Shown here piece after piece: positions 55,226-64,000 of a stretch of 64,000 bases of DNA. The DNA comes from an uncultured Pseudovibrio sp. (GTDB taxonomy: Bacteria > Pseudomonadota > Alphaproteobacteria > Rhizobiales > Stappiaceae): positions 1 to 64,000 of the forward strand of contig CANMBS010000018.1 in assembly GCA_947496145.1 (NCBI GenBank). Reading direction: 5' to 3'. The position numbers and the translations under genes are program-made. Below the pieces are notes generated by a model. It saw only the letters and a program-made list of their open reading frames with translations. It made no database searches and had not been told where the DNA came from. How positions within the stretch are numbered: position 1 is the stretch's first letter; each line of letters opens with the position of its first letter.

Positions 55226-57805
55226 GTGTATTCACCTCATGTAATCGGGAGATTCCTGGTGAAGGATCCGGAAAATGAGTTCTCCATCCAGTTGCCACTG
55301 AAGGGCATTGTGCAGGCTTTGACGGACCTGCCTGATCCCGTATTTGCTGAAAAGATGATGGGGGACGGCGTTGCAATTGATCCCATTGAGAACGTAGTTT
55401 ACGCCCCTTTTACCGGAAAGATCACGCAAATCCACGGCTCCCATCACGCAATAACCATTGAGCAAGGGGATGTTGAGCTGCTGATGCATGTGGGGCTGGA
55501 TACGGTCACACTGAAAGGACGCGGGTTTGAACTGCATGTGGCAGAAGGCGAGGAAGTAGAAGCGGGACAAGCCCTGCTCAGTTTTGATGCGGACTTAATT
55601 GCCCGTGAGTGCGTGTCCGTTCAGTCTGCCTTTGTGATCACCAGCGGTCAGTCCGTGAGCCTGCGCGTTTCACCCGGCACTGTTCTTACAGACTTATCGG
55701 AGACTGTGTTTACGGTCCCCAGCAGTAATAGTGCTTCTGTAGCGAATGCTGGCCTCAAGCTCAAAGCGTCCGGTCCTTCCTTTTCCGGTTCAGTACGCAT
55801 TGCCAACGCGACTGGCCTGCATGCGCGCCCTGCCGCACGCCTTGCCGTTGAAGTGCGCAAGGCTGATGCGGATGTAACGTTTACGGTGAATGGCAAGTCC
55901 TGCTCAGGGTCGTCTGTTACCGGCATCATGTCGCTTAAAACCAAACTGGGCGATACGCTGGAAATTGATGCGGTTGGTGCAGATGCCCGGCAAGTGATTG
56001 CAGACCTGATTGCTGCTGTAAAGGCTGGACTGGGTGAAGAGATCATAGCCTTTTCTGAAATGCCCCATGTGGAGGTGGAGGAAGAAGCGCCTCTGCTTCA
56101 GGTGAGGTCCGGCGAAGAGGGCGTCCTGATCGGCTTTACAGCCTCACCGGGACGGGTGATTGGCAAGCTTTTAAAGCGCGATAAGGCACTGCCGGAAGTT
56201 ACCCGTGAGAGCATTGGTCCGGCAGAAGAGCGGGCTGCATTCAAAGCTTCGGTCAAGTCCAGCATTGCGGATTTGCATGGTATCATCGAGCGGCTTCAGG
56301 CAAAAGGTCAGGATGATCTGGCGGAGGTCTTTAATGCTCATATCGAGTTGCTGTCAGACCCGGAACTCTCCGAAAAACCGCTGGAAGAAATAGCGAAGGG
56401 TAAAGGCGCTGCGTGGAGTTGGAAACTGGCCTATGAGGCGCAGGCGGAGACCCTTGCCAGGATGGATGACCCGCTGCTGGCAGGCCGCGCCGCAGACGTG
56501 CGCGATATTGGCGTTCGTGTTCTGAAGAAATTGCTGGGCGTGGATGATGGCGGCGAGATTCTTCAGGAAGGCACGATCCTGCTGCAAGAAGACATCACAC
56601 CCTCTGAAATTGTGGCATTAGACCTGACAAAAATCGTCGGGTTATGCACCACCCATGGCGGGTCTTCCTCTCATGCAGCGATTATCGCCCGCTCCAATGA
56701 CCTGCCCTATCTGGTGAATGTGGAAGAAGGCATGAAGGAGCTGGAGGATGGAACTGTTCTTCTGCTGGATGCTAAGCGCGGCAAGATCAAAGTTGCCCCG
56801 GATGCTGAGGAACAAGCTGCATTTACCAGAAAGATTGAAGAGGCCTCCCGGCTGGCTGAGCAGTATCAGCGTGAGGCTCACAATCCAGCCATTACGACCG
56901 ATGGTGTGCAGATTGAAATCGCCGCTAACATTGGCAGTTTAGAAGACGCAGAAAAAGCCATTAAGGCAGGAGCTGAGGCTGTTGGCCTGCTGCGCTCCGA
57001 GTTCCTTTATCTGGAACGGCTTAACGAGCCGACAGAAGAGGAACAGGCTGAGAAGATTGGCGAGATTCTGACTGTTATGGGCAAGGATCGCCCCGTCATC
57101 ATCCGTACGCTGGATGTGGGCGGCGATAAGCCCCTGCCCTATATGCCCATGCCCCCGGAAGAGAACCCGTTCCTTGGTGTGCGTGGGGTGCGCATTGGTA
57201 TTGAGCGCCCCAGTATCCTGCGCCGTCAGGTGCGTGCGATCCTCTCTCAGGCCCATAAAGGCCATGCCCGCATCATGTACCCCATGATCAGTGCGCTTGA
57301 TGAGCTGCGTGCTGTTAATGCGCTGGTGCGGGAAGAGCAAAAGGCCATGGGCGTTGACCATGTGGAGGTGGGCATCATGGTTGAGGTGCCCTCTGCCGCC
57401 GTCATGGCAGATAAGCTTGCTGCGGATGTAGATTTCTTCTCCGTCGGCACCAACGACCTCACCCAGTACGTGCTGGCGATAGATCGCGGCCACCCTGCCC
57501 TCGCTTCCCGTGCCAACGCCCTGCACCCGGCAGTTCTTCGGCTCATTGACCAGACTGTAAAGGCAGCAGATGCAGCCGGAAAGTGGGTCGGGGTATGTGG
57601 CGGTCTTGCCAGTCAGGTGGAGGCTGTTCCCGTTCTCATCGGGCTGGGCGTGAAGGAGCTGTCCGTCAGCGTTCCGGCCCTGCCTGAGGTCAAGCACACA
57701 GTTCGTACCGTGTCGGCTCAGGGTGCCCGCAAACTGGCACGGGCGGCTTTGGACTGTGCAGATACCAGTGATGTGACAGCACTTCTGAAAACCCGTCAAA
57801 CCTGA
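55226..57805 (+). CDS. PTS phosphoryl-transfer fusion EIIA(Glc)-HPr-EI
   Basis: The protein has 859 residues. EIIA of the glucose family (about 20-150) has phospho-acceptor H88 in LLMHVGLDTV and partner H73. HPr (about 187-275) has H199 in NATGLHARPA. Enzyme I fills the rest, with its phosphohistidine in THGGSSSHAAI (~480) and a C-terminal PEP-binding domain. It moves phosphate from PEP to the EIICB encoded 96 bp downstream. The start is GTG at 55226 with GGAGG very close. GTG at 55259, with GGGAG at better spacing, is an alternative. Confidence 0.93.
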   Translation: MYSPHVIGRFLVKDPENEFSIQLPLKGIVQALTDLPDPVFAEKMMGDGVAIDPIENVVYAPFTGKITQIHGSHHAITIEQGDVELLMHVGLDTVTLKGRGFELHVAEGEEVEAGQALLSFDADLIARECVSVQSAFVITSGQSVSLRVSPGTVLTDLSETVFTVPSSNSASVANAGLKLKASGPSFSGSVRIANATGLHARPAARLAVEVRKADADVTFTVNGKSCSGSSVTGIMSLKTKLGDTLEIDAVGADARQVIADLIAAVKAGLGEEIIAFSEMPHVEVEEEAPLLQVRSGEEGVLIGFTASPGRVIGKLLKRDKALPEVTRESIGPAEERAAFKASVKSSIADLHGIIERLQAKGQDDLAEVFNAHIELLSDPELSEKPLEEIAKGKGAAWSWKLAYEAQAETLARMDDPLLAGRAADVRDIGVRVLKKLLGVDDGGEILQEGTILLQEDITPSEIVALDLTKIVGLCTTHGGSSSHAAIIARSNDLPYLVNVEEGMKELEDGTVLLLDAKRGKIKVAPDAEEQAAFTRKIEEASRLAEQYQREAHNPAITTDGVQIEIAANIGSLEDAEKAIKAGAEAVGLLRSEFLYLERLNEPTEEEQAEKIGEILTVMGKDRPVIIRTLDVGGDKPLPYMPMPPEENPFLGVRGVRIGIERPSILRRQVRAILSQAHKGHARIMYPMISALDELRAVNALVREEQKAMGVDHVEVGIMVEVPSAAVMADKLAADVDFFSVGTNDLTQYVLAIDRGHPALASRANALHPAVLRLIDQTVKAADAAGKWVGVCGGLASQVEAVPVLIGLGVKELSVSVPALPEVKHTVRTVSAQGARKLARAALDCADTSDVTALLKTRQT

Positions 57806-57901
57806 GGAATTTAAGTGTGGGAGCCAATGCTTCCCCAGAAAGTACCCTAATAAAATCAACAGGATGTGCGTGAAAGCGCCGTCTGTGACCAGGAAGAAGA
57901 A

Positions 57902-59614
57902 ATGAGTACATTCTCAAGTGCATTTGGAGCGCTGCAAAAGGTTGGTAAGTCCTTGATGCTACCCGTGTCAGTTCTTCCGGCTGCGGGTATTTTACTAGGC
58001 ATTGGTGCGGCGAACCTGCCGTTTATTCCAGATTTCATCAACCACCTGATGGCACAGGCAGGCGGGTCGATCTTCGGCAACCTTCCCATAATCTTTGCGG
58101 TGGCCGTTGCGCTTGGGTTTGCCAAAAACGATGGTGTGGCTGGCCTCGCCGCCGTTGTTGGGTATGGCGTTCTTCTGGCCACCATGGGTGTTGTGGCGGA
58201 GACGATTGGCACTGAGACCAAACCAATCCTCGGCATTACCTCAGTTGATACCGGGGTGTTTGGCGGCATCCTTGTGGGGGCTTTGTCCGCCTATATGTTC
58301 AACCGGTTCTACCGGATAAAACTGCCTGATTATCTGGGCTTTTTTGCAGGCAAACGGTTTGTGCCCATCGCGACCGCGTTTGCCTGTATCGCTCTGGGCG
58401 TGGTTCTTTCCTTCTTCTGGCCGCCCATTGGCAACGCCATCAACGCCTTCTCCCGTTGGGCCGCAGAGGAAAACCCGGAACTAGCCTTCTTCATCTACGG
58501 CGTGATTGAACGTGCGCTGATCCCGTTCGGCCTGCACCATATCTGGAACGTGCCGTTCTTCTTCGAAGCCGGGTCCTATGTGGATCCAGCTACGGGTACG
58601 GTCGTTACAGGCGAAATTCAGCGCTATCTTGCAGGTGATCAGAGTGCGGGTAATATGGCTGGCGGGTATCTGTTTAAAATGTGGGGTCTGCCTGCGGCAG
58701 CGCTTGCCATCTGGCAGTGCGCGAAGCCGGAAAACCGCAATATGGTCGGCGGTATCATGGTCTCCGCTGCGCTCACTTCGTTTCTGACCGGAATTACTGA
58801 GCCAATCGAATTTGCCTTCCTGTTTGTTGCACCTCTGCTTTATGTTGTGCACGCCCTGCTGGCAGGTGTTGGCTATTCCCTGATGATCATGCTGGGCATC
58901 AAGCATGGTATGACGTTCTCCCACGGCTTCATTGATTACGTATTGCTCTACCCACTGTCCTCCAATGGCTGGATGCTGGTGCTGTTCGGTCTGGGCTATG
59001 CGGTTCTGTATTACGCGGTGTTCCGCATTCTGATTGTAACACTGGACCTGAAAACACCGGGCCGGGAGGATCGGGTTGAAGGTGGTGAAGCGATTGCAGT
59101 TGGTGAGGGTGGTTCAATGTCGGCTGCACTTGTTGCCGCGTTTGGCGGTGCAAGCAACATCACCAATCTGGATGCCTGCATCACCCGCTTGCGCATCAGC
59201 ACGGCGGATGTGTCCAAAGTGGATCAGGAGGCCCTGAAGAAACTCGGTGCGCGCGGTGTTGTTATGGTAGGCAACGGTGCTCAGGCCATTTTTGGTACGG
59301 CCTCAGAAAACCTGAAAACCGACATGGAGCTTTATCTGCAAGGTGGCGGAGGCCATTCAGAAACGGAAAGCTCATCTCCTCAGCTGGATGTGGTTGTGGT
59401 CTTTAATCATCTTGGCGGCAAGGAAAACATCGTCAGCGCTGAAGCACTTGCCAATACCCGTGTGCGGGTGGATGTGCGTGACATGACTTCGGTTAATCTG
59501 GAGGGCCTTGCTGCCTCGGGTATTCAGGTGATGAAGATTGATGAAAAGGTACTGCACCTTGTGGTTGGTGAAGCCCATACCACCCTTGCAAAAGATCTCT
59601 CCGCCCGGCTTTAG
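57902..59614 (+). CDS. ptsG: PTS glucose-type EIICB with extra degenerate EIIB domain
   Basis: This 570-residue membrane permease closely resembles E. coli Pts[54 protein letters not shown] and TGITEPIEF in EIIC, then EIIB with C426 in [10 protein letters not shown]. Residues ~495-570 repeat the EIIB fold ([19 protein letters not shown]) but have no cysteine, so this second copy cannot carry phosphate. The N-acetylglucosamine permease NagE is the alternative. The close EIIC match favours glucose. The ATG at 57902 follows GAAGAAGAA. Confidence 0.9.
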   Translation: MSTFSSAFGALQKVGKSLMLPVSVLPAAGILLGIGAANLPFIPDFINHLMAQAGGSIFGNLPIIFAVAVALGFAKNDGVAGLAAVVGYGVLLATMGVVAETIGTETKPILGITSVDTGVFGGILVGALSAYMFNRFYRIKLPDYLGFFAGKRFVPIATAFACIALGVVLSFFWPPIGNAINAFSRWAAEENPELAFFIYGVIERALIPFGLHHIWNVPFFFEAGSYVDPATGTVVTGEIQRYLAGDQSAGNMAGGYLFKMWGLPAAALAIWQCAKPENRNMVGGIMVSAALTSFLTGITEPIEFAFLFVAPLLYVVHALLAGVGYSLMIMLGIKHGMTFSHGFIDYVLLYPLSSNGWMLVLFGLGYAVLYYAVFRILIVTLDLKTPGREDRVEGGEAIAVGEGGSMSAALVAAFGGASNITNLDACITRLRISTADVSKVDQEALKKLGARGVVMVGNGAQAIFGTASENLKTDMELYLQGGGGHSETESSSPQLDVVVVFNHLGGKENIVSAEALANTRVRVDVRDMTSVNLEGLAASGIQVMKIDEKVLHLVVGEAHTTLAKDLSARL

Positions 59615-59673
59615 CCCGGATCGGGAGAACCTGTGCCCCTGAGGATTTGTCCTCCCCATTCTTCAGGGGTGCA

Positions 59674-59725
59674 AACAAAGAAATCAGCACCACTCCGGTT
59701 GGTGAGGTGCTGATTTCTCTTTGTT
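59674..59725. terminator. Bidirectional terminator between ptsG and the MFS gene
   Basis: AACAAAGAAATCAGCACC pairs with GGTGCTGATTTCTCTTTGTT, apart from a 2-base bulge. It lies between convergent genes. Confidence 0.8.
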
Positions 59726-59741
59726 GCCTGGGAGGCCGGTT

Positions 59742-60968
59742 TCAGGTCTTAAGCGCCTTCTGCTTGATAGAAAGCACAGCCCCTACCAAAAGCGCAACAG
59801 CAGAAAGCAAGAGACCAAGCTTCAGACCAGCAGGAGTATCGGCAATACCGCCAACCACAGTCGGGCCAATAATCTGCCCCAGAGCGAATGCACCGGTGAA
59901 TGCACTGATGGCGGCAGGCCAGGACGGTGCGGGCAGGTTGTGGCGAACCAGTGCGGTGGTGGAGGCAACCACTGACAAAAATACGCCACCAAACATAAAG
60001 CCGGAGATAGAGATCAGGATCAGGTTGCTGGTAAGGACTGGCAGTATGCAGGCAACTGCAAGAATTGCGTTAAGGATCGCCAGTGCCTGACCTCCCTTGT
60101 ATCTGTCAAGCAAACCAGCCCAGACACGTGAGGAAATCAAAACGGCAAAGCCGAGCATAAAGTAAAAGATACTGATGGAAATGCTGGAGATGCCCTGCTC
60201 TTTCAAAAGTGCAGCAACAAAGGTCATGTAGCCGATGTAACCTACTCCAAACATGAAGTATCCGCTCAGGCTGAAGAAAAAGTCTCTGAAGGTGAAACGC
60301 CCTTCAGTACTTTTGGCGGCAGAAGGTTCTCCAATCCGCGCAGCAGGTACTGTTATGATCAAGGTTGCGATCAGGCAGCTGGCAGCAAGAGCACGCCAGG
60401 ACCATTGCCATGCATGGCTAAGCTCATAGTTGTCCGCCCATGCAGTGGTCACAGGAATGATCAGGGCTGAGAGCATGATACCGATGCCCGTTCCGCTGTA
60501 ATAAAGACCAAGAATGAGACCTGTAAGCCGCGTATGCATACTTGCAAGCTTTGCGGCTAAGACCCCTCCGGCAATGAAGATGAAAGAACTGGCAGTGCCT
60601 GAAAGCAATCGTTGTATCAGCAACGCATTGCCATCAGTCGTGTAGCCGGGAAGCAAAACAAAGACGCTCGCCAGTGCTGAGCCAGCAACCATAAGAGACC
60701 GCGCACCGGTATATTTGATAATGGGAGGGGTTAGCAGAACGCCAAGCAGGTAACCCACTGCGTTTGCGGTGTTCATGCCACCTGCCAGAAGATAAGACCA
60801 GCTCAGATCCTCCCGCATTGGCGGCAGCAGCAATCCATAGGAAAACCGCGAAAGTCCCAGTGCAACCGCAGCGCCAAATGACAAGGCAATCGCCATGATG
60901 ACCGGATTTTGAATGTCTGTCGTCTGGTCTTTACCAAAACCTCCGCTACTCAGCGTTTTACTGCGCAT
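59742..60968 (-). CDS. MFS transporter, YbfB type
   Basis: This 408-residue major facilitator has about 12 helices. The start ALGLSRFSYGLLLPPMREDL and GMNTANAVGYLLGV match the YbfB group. The substrate is unknown. It is divergent from a LysR gene with 144 bp between them, the classical arrangement for LysR control. Confidence 0.85.
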   Translation of the reverse strand: MRSKTLSSGGFGKDQTTDIQNPVIMAIALSFGAAVALGLSRFSYGLLLPPMREDLSWSYLLAGGMNTANAVGYLLGVLLTPPIIKYTGARSLMVAGSALASVFVLLPGYTTDGNALLIQRLLSGTASSFIFIAGGVLAAKLASMHTRLTGLILGLYYSGTGIGIMLSALIIPVTTAWADNYELSHAWQWSWRALAASCLIATLIITVPAARIGEPSAAKSTEGRFTFRDFFFSLSGYFMFGVGYIGYMTFVAALLKEQGISSISISIFYFMLGFAVLISSRVWAGLLDRYKGGQALAILNAILAVACILPVLTSNLILISISGFMFGGVFLSVVASTTALVRHNLPAPSWPAAISAFTGAFALGQIIGPTVVGGIADTPAGLKLGLLLSAVALLVGAVLSIKQKALKT

Positions 60969-61112
60969 ACCCTTGCCTTATCTCATAAATTTCTGAAACG
61001 CCGGGATCTCTGCAAAATTGGAGCGCTTTCCCGGCTGAATTGAATTCATGGTAGGGTTGTTTTAGCTATTTTGATATGCAATCTTTGAATATAACTATTA
61101 TTTGGAATACAA

Positions 61113-61970
61113 ATGATAAAGTCACCACTCGATCTGGACGCCGTGCAAGCCTTTGTGCAGGTTGCGGAGTTAAGCAGCTTCACACGTGCTGCTGAAGCAA
61201 TGCAGACAACGCAGTCTGCTGTCAGTTTAAAGCTGAAGCGTCTGGAAGAACGCCTTGAATGTAAGCTGATTGAGCGAACTCCGCGCTATGTAAGGCTTTC
61301 ACCGCAGGGGCAGACCTTTCTGGAGCATGCCCGGGAGCTGCTGCGGGTACACGAAAAAGCCTGTGCCTCTTTCTTTGGTGATCGCCAGCGCATGGCAATA
61401 GGTATCAGCGACCATGTTGCAGGCTCTGAGTTGCCAGCACTCATTGGCAGTCTGAACCGAAGAGACCCCAACTTGCTGGTGGAGGTGCGTATTGAAACGA
61501 CAACAACACTGCTCCGTCGTTATGACAGGCGTGAGCTGGATACAGTTATCGTGCGTATGGATACCGGGCGTGATGATGGTGTGGTTTTAACAGATGAGAA
61601 ATTTGGCTGGTATGCGGCACATAACTGGCAAGTTCGGTCCGGGGAACCTGTTCCTTTAGCTGTTATGCCACCGCCCTGTGGTGTGCGCCATATCGCGACA
61701 AATTTGCTGGATGAAACCAGTGTGCCGTGGACAGAGGTGTTTGTCGGCGGAGGCGTTGCAGCTGTTTCCGCAGCGGTGATGGCTGGGCTGGGAGTGGCAG
61801 CTTTAGCGCGCCGCATGTTACCCTTAGGTGTCGTGGAAGTGAGCGAGAAACTGGGATTGCCAGAACTGCCGCGCTTTCCAATCATTGTTCATAGCCGTAT
61901 TCGGGAGGAACGCCAGCAACAGGCTCTCAATGCGCTCACCGCCACATTCAAAAGTGCATTGCGGGTTTAG
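61113..61970 (+). CDS. LysR-family transcriptional regulator
   Basis: The protein has 285 residues. Its helix-turn-helix is at about 8-66 (AFVQVAELSSFTRAAEAMQT, TQSAVSLKLKRLEERL). A substrate-binding domain follows. It is divergent from the MFS transporter gene and is its likely regulator. The ligand is unknown. Confidence 0.9.
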   Translation: MIKSPLDLDAVQAFVQVAELSSFTRAAEAMQTTQSAVSLKLKRLEERLECKLIERTPRYVRLSPQGQTFLEHARELLRVHEKACASFFGDRQRMAIGISDHVAGSELPALIGSLNRRDPNLLVEVRIETTTTLLRRYDRRELDTVIVRMDTGRDDGVVLTDEKFGWYAAHNWQVRSGEPVPLAVMPPPCGVRHIATNLLDETSVPWTEVFVGGGVAAVSAAVMAGLGVAALARRMLPLGVVEVSEKLGLPELPRFPIIVHSRIREERQQQALNALTATFKSALRV

Positions 61971-62570
61971 GGCGATTACTGTCTGAACCTATCCCGGTTG
62001 ACTGGCGGCTGAGAGTTTTACAACCGCTGCTAGTTCACAAATATCTCGAAATTTTTTCAGTAATGTGTTGTGACTGATTTTTTGCACACGCAATCATAAT
62101 ATACGTAGAAATACTACACTGAATCAACCTTTTAAGTTGATTCAGAACGTGTGTCTTGCTCATGCTTCAGGTGTTATGATGTATTTTTCGATTGCTGAAA
62201 AATATTGTAGATACGATTATGATTGAAATTATTTGACCGAATAGTAAAAATATCAGAATGCTGCTTCGATTCGAGTAAATTGACGCTCCATAATTCAATC
62301 CACAGCTATATAGTTGCTCACTAATATTTATGGGGCTGATAAATACCTGAATACCATAAGAAAACTATTGAGACCTGCGTATACTATTACGTATGGTCAC
62401 GCAAAATTACTTTTTGAGGCACCTAGTCATTAGCCGCTTTGTCTCGTATACAGCCATTTTTAATGCCTTAGTCCTGCAAAGGACACTTTCACTAAAACTA
62501 CGAGATAGGGCAGATTGCAGGAGCAGTCTGGACTGCCACCTGCGCAAATTTCGATTTTCAGGGGGTGTGC
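61971..62570. other. AT-rich intergenic region upstream of the BMP transporter
   Basis: This 600-bp region holds no convincing gene. A 10-bp perfect inverted repeat (CTGAATCAAC with GTTGATTCAG, loop of 7) lies at 62119-62145, not followed by a T run. It could be an operator or the end of the LysR message. The promoter of the transporter operon must lie here. Confidence 0.5.
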
Positions 62571-63581
62571 ATGTTTGCTACATGTTTAAACGGCTTTGTG
62601 AGACGTCAGGTTCTTGCAGCCGTAGTTGTTTTCGCGAGCGTATTCGCGGTTTATTCACCAGCGAAAGTTCTTGCTGCTGAGCCTTTAAAGGTCGCAGCAA
62701 TTTACACCGTTCCTGTTGAACAACAATGGGTTGACCGCATCCACAAGGCGCTGAATGCTGCGCAGGAGCGTGGTGATATCATCTACGTTTATTCTGAAAA
62801 CACAGCCAATACGGATTATGAGCGCGTTATGCGTGAGTACGCTGAAGCCGGGCATCAGCTTATTGTTGGCGAAGCCTTCGCAGTTGAGCGGGCTGCGCGT
62901 AATGTTGCCTCAGAATATCCTGAAACCGCGTTTCTGATGGGCTCCTCCTTCCCGGCGGCAGAACCGAACTTTGCAGTGTTTGACAACTTCATCCACGAAC
63001 CATCTTACCTGTCCGGTATGATTGCAGGTGCAAAGTCTAAAAGCGGTAAAATCGGCCTGATTGGTGGCTTTGCAATTCCAGAAGTCAACCGCCTGATGCA
63101 CGCCTTCATGATGGGTGCACAGTCCATCAATCCCGAAGTTAAGTTTACGGTGAATTTCATCAACTCCTGGTATGATCCGCCAAAAGCGAAAGAAACCGCT
63201 TATGCCATGATCGACAGCGGTGTTGATGTTCTTTACGCAGAACGCTTCGGTGTTTCTGATGCAGCCATGGAAAAAGGCATTTTCGCAATTGGTAACGTCA
63301 TCGACACAGCTTCAGATTACCCCAAAACCATTCTGGCTTCCGCCATCTGGCATATGGAACCAACAATCGACAAGGCAATTGCTGCTGTAAAGGCTGGTGA
63401 GTTCAAGGCTGAAGATTACGGCAAGTACTCCTTCATGGGGCACGGCGGCGGCTCCCTCGTGGTTGATAAAACGCTGGTTGATGCTGAGTTGCTTGGCAAG
63501 GTGAAAGCCGTTGAGGCAAGCATTCTGGATGGATCATTTGCCGTGACAATCAACGACGAAGAACCAAAATCCTCCATGTAA
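62571..63581 (+). CDS. BMP-family ABC transporter substrate-binding protein
   Basis: This 336-residue periplasmic binding protein has a signal peptide ending near KVLAAEP. The body follows the BMP/PnrA pattern, including IVGEAFAVERAARNVASEYP and KIGLIGGFAIPEVNRLMHAF. These proteins usually bind purine nucleosides or related compounds. It has no lipobox, as is usual in Gram-negative forms. The ATG at 62571 follows AGGGGG. The ATPase gene follows. Confidence 0.88.
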   Translation: MFATCLNGFVRRQVLAAVVVFASVFAVYSPAKVLAAEPLKVAAIYTVPVEQQWVDRIHKALNAAQERGDIIYVYSENTANTDYERVMREYAEAGHQLIVGEAFAVERAARNVASEYPETAFLMGSSFPAAEPNFAVFDNFIHEPSYLSGMIAGAKSKSGKIGLIGGFAIPEVNRLMHAFMMGAQSINPEVKFTVNFINSWYDPPKAKETAYAMIDSGVDVLYAERFGVSDAAMEKGIFAIGNVIDTASDYPKTILASAIWHMEPTIDKAIAAVKAGEFKAEDYGKYSFMGHGGGSLVVDKTLVDAELLGKVKAVEASILDGSFAVTINDEEPKSSM

Positions 63582-63589
63582 TGCACATT

Positions 63590-63615
63590 GGGCCGGGCAC
63601 ACATCCCGGCCCTTT
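63590..63615 (+). other. Intercistronic hairpin after the binding-protein gene
   Basis: GGGCCGGG pairs with CCCGGCCC and is followed by TTT, between the binding protein and its ATPase. Such structures commonly give more binding protein than transporter. Confidence 0.75.
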
Positions 63616-63648
63616 GCACGTTTGAGCAAAGCAGTTCCAGGGGACCCC

Positions 63649-64000
63649 ATGCCAGAACAAACAAGCGCTCCACCGCTTTTATCCCTCCAGAACATAACCA
63701 AGGTGTTCGGCGATCTTGTCGCTAACGGAAACGTTAATCTCGACCTGCATGCAGGCGAGATTATTGCGCTGCTGGGTGAAAATGGTGCGGGCAAAACCAC
63801 GCTTATGAACATCTTGTTCGGTCACTATGTTGCAGATGAAGGGCGGGTCATGGTTCGCCATTCATCAGGCATTCTGGTTGATCTGGAACCGGGCGCACCG
63901 CAAGCTGCACTGGCAGCGGGTATCGGAATGGTACACCAGCACTTTACACTGGCAGAGAACCTGACAGGTCTTGAGAATATAGTCCTGGGAACGGAAAGCC
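63649..64000 (+). CDS. ABC transporter ATP-binding protein (BMP/nucleoside type), truncated by window end
   Basis: The first 117 codons are present. Walker A is GENGAGKTTLMN, and the Q-loop region GMVHQHFTLAENLTGLENIV is typical of the double-ATPase YufO-type subunits that pair with BMP binding proteins. It should energise uptake of the nucleoside-like substrate captured by the preceding protein. The rest lies beyond the window. Confidence 0.9.
   Translation, partial: MPEQTSAPPLLSLQNITKVFGDLVANGNVNLDLHAGEIIALLGENGAGKTTLMNILFGHYVADEGRVMVRHSSGILVDLEPGAPQAALAAGIGMVHQHFTLAENLTGLENIVLGTES

Noticed and set aside
57902-59614. N-acetylglucosamine-specific NagE as the identity of the PTS permease
   Set aside because: Long EIIC stretches match E. 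coli PtsG, and no nagA or nagB genes are nearby. The glucose assignment is favoured but not certain.
1-64000. Integrated prophage, tRNA genes or rRNA genes
   Set aside because: No integrase, phage structural gene, attachment site, tRNA cloverleaf or rRNA segment was recognised by reading.

Overview
The window reads as the chromosome of a marine, host-associated alphaproteobacterium. The best overall guess is a Pseudovibrio-like member of the Stappiaceae. That guess rests on gene content (periplasmic nitrate reductase, tryptophanase operon, serralysin, small trimeric autotransporter, IalB protein, a probable type III effector, glucose PTS) and was not tested by any database search.

Layout. 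1-1100 holds an imperfect ~130 bp direct repeat and an IS6-type transposase remnant. 1166-2749 is a secreted M10 metalloprotease. 3190-7957 is a complete napEFDABC nitrate reductase operon behind a perfect FNR box. 8141-12061 is an AraC regulator divergent from iorAB-like molybdenum hydroxylase genes, with two 21-bp-phased direct repeats between them. 12544-16540 is an atoDABE-type short-chain fatty acid/acetoacetate operon, followed by a LysR gene. 17675-19190 is a graveyard with a broken IS3-family OrfB. 19193-21212 is a class II aldolase plus a PfkB kinase behind a long hairpin leader. 21703-23404 encodes a small YadA-anchor protein and an IalB-family protein. 23559-27097 holds a permease, two related small membrane proteins and an alpha/beta hydrolase.

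27169-32897 is a sulfide/persulfide module on the minus strand: SulP transporter, DUF442-SQR fusion, ETHE1-type persulfide dioxygenase, DUF2892 protein and a Crp/Fnr regulator whose only two cysteines form CX5C. 33156-36032 has a BCCT transporter and an exported DUF4241-like protein. 36140-37119 holds decayed CusA and MerR genes. 37377-43087 is a fatty-acid operon (TetR, acyl-CoA ligase, thiolase, FadB/J).

43154-44734 encodes the most striking protein. Its C-terminal domain carries the catalytic residues of OspF/SpvC/HopAI1 phosphothreonine lyases at matching spacing, behind a ~350-residue extension. 45559-50131 is a tna operon: a TnaC-like leader peptide, tryptophanase, a TnaB/Mtr permease, pyridoxal kinase and RidA, which together cover induction, uptake, cleavage, cofactor supply and removal of the reactive aminoacrylate product. 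50332-54765 holds a Wza-type lipoprotein, CutC, a glycosylasparaginase and a Gfo/Idh/MocA oxidoreductase. 55226-59614 is a two-gene glucose PTS (EIIA-HPr-EI and EIICB with an extra degenerate EIIB). 59742-61970 is an MFS transporter divergent from a LysR gene. 62571-64000 begins a BMP-type nucleoside ABC transporter that runs off the window.

Helically phased AACGCA repeats occur in three separate intergenic regions (12121, 44935, 53440) and are not explained by any gene seen. No tRNA, rRNA or CRISPR array was recognised.
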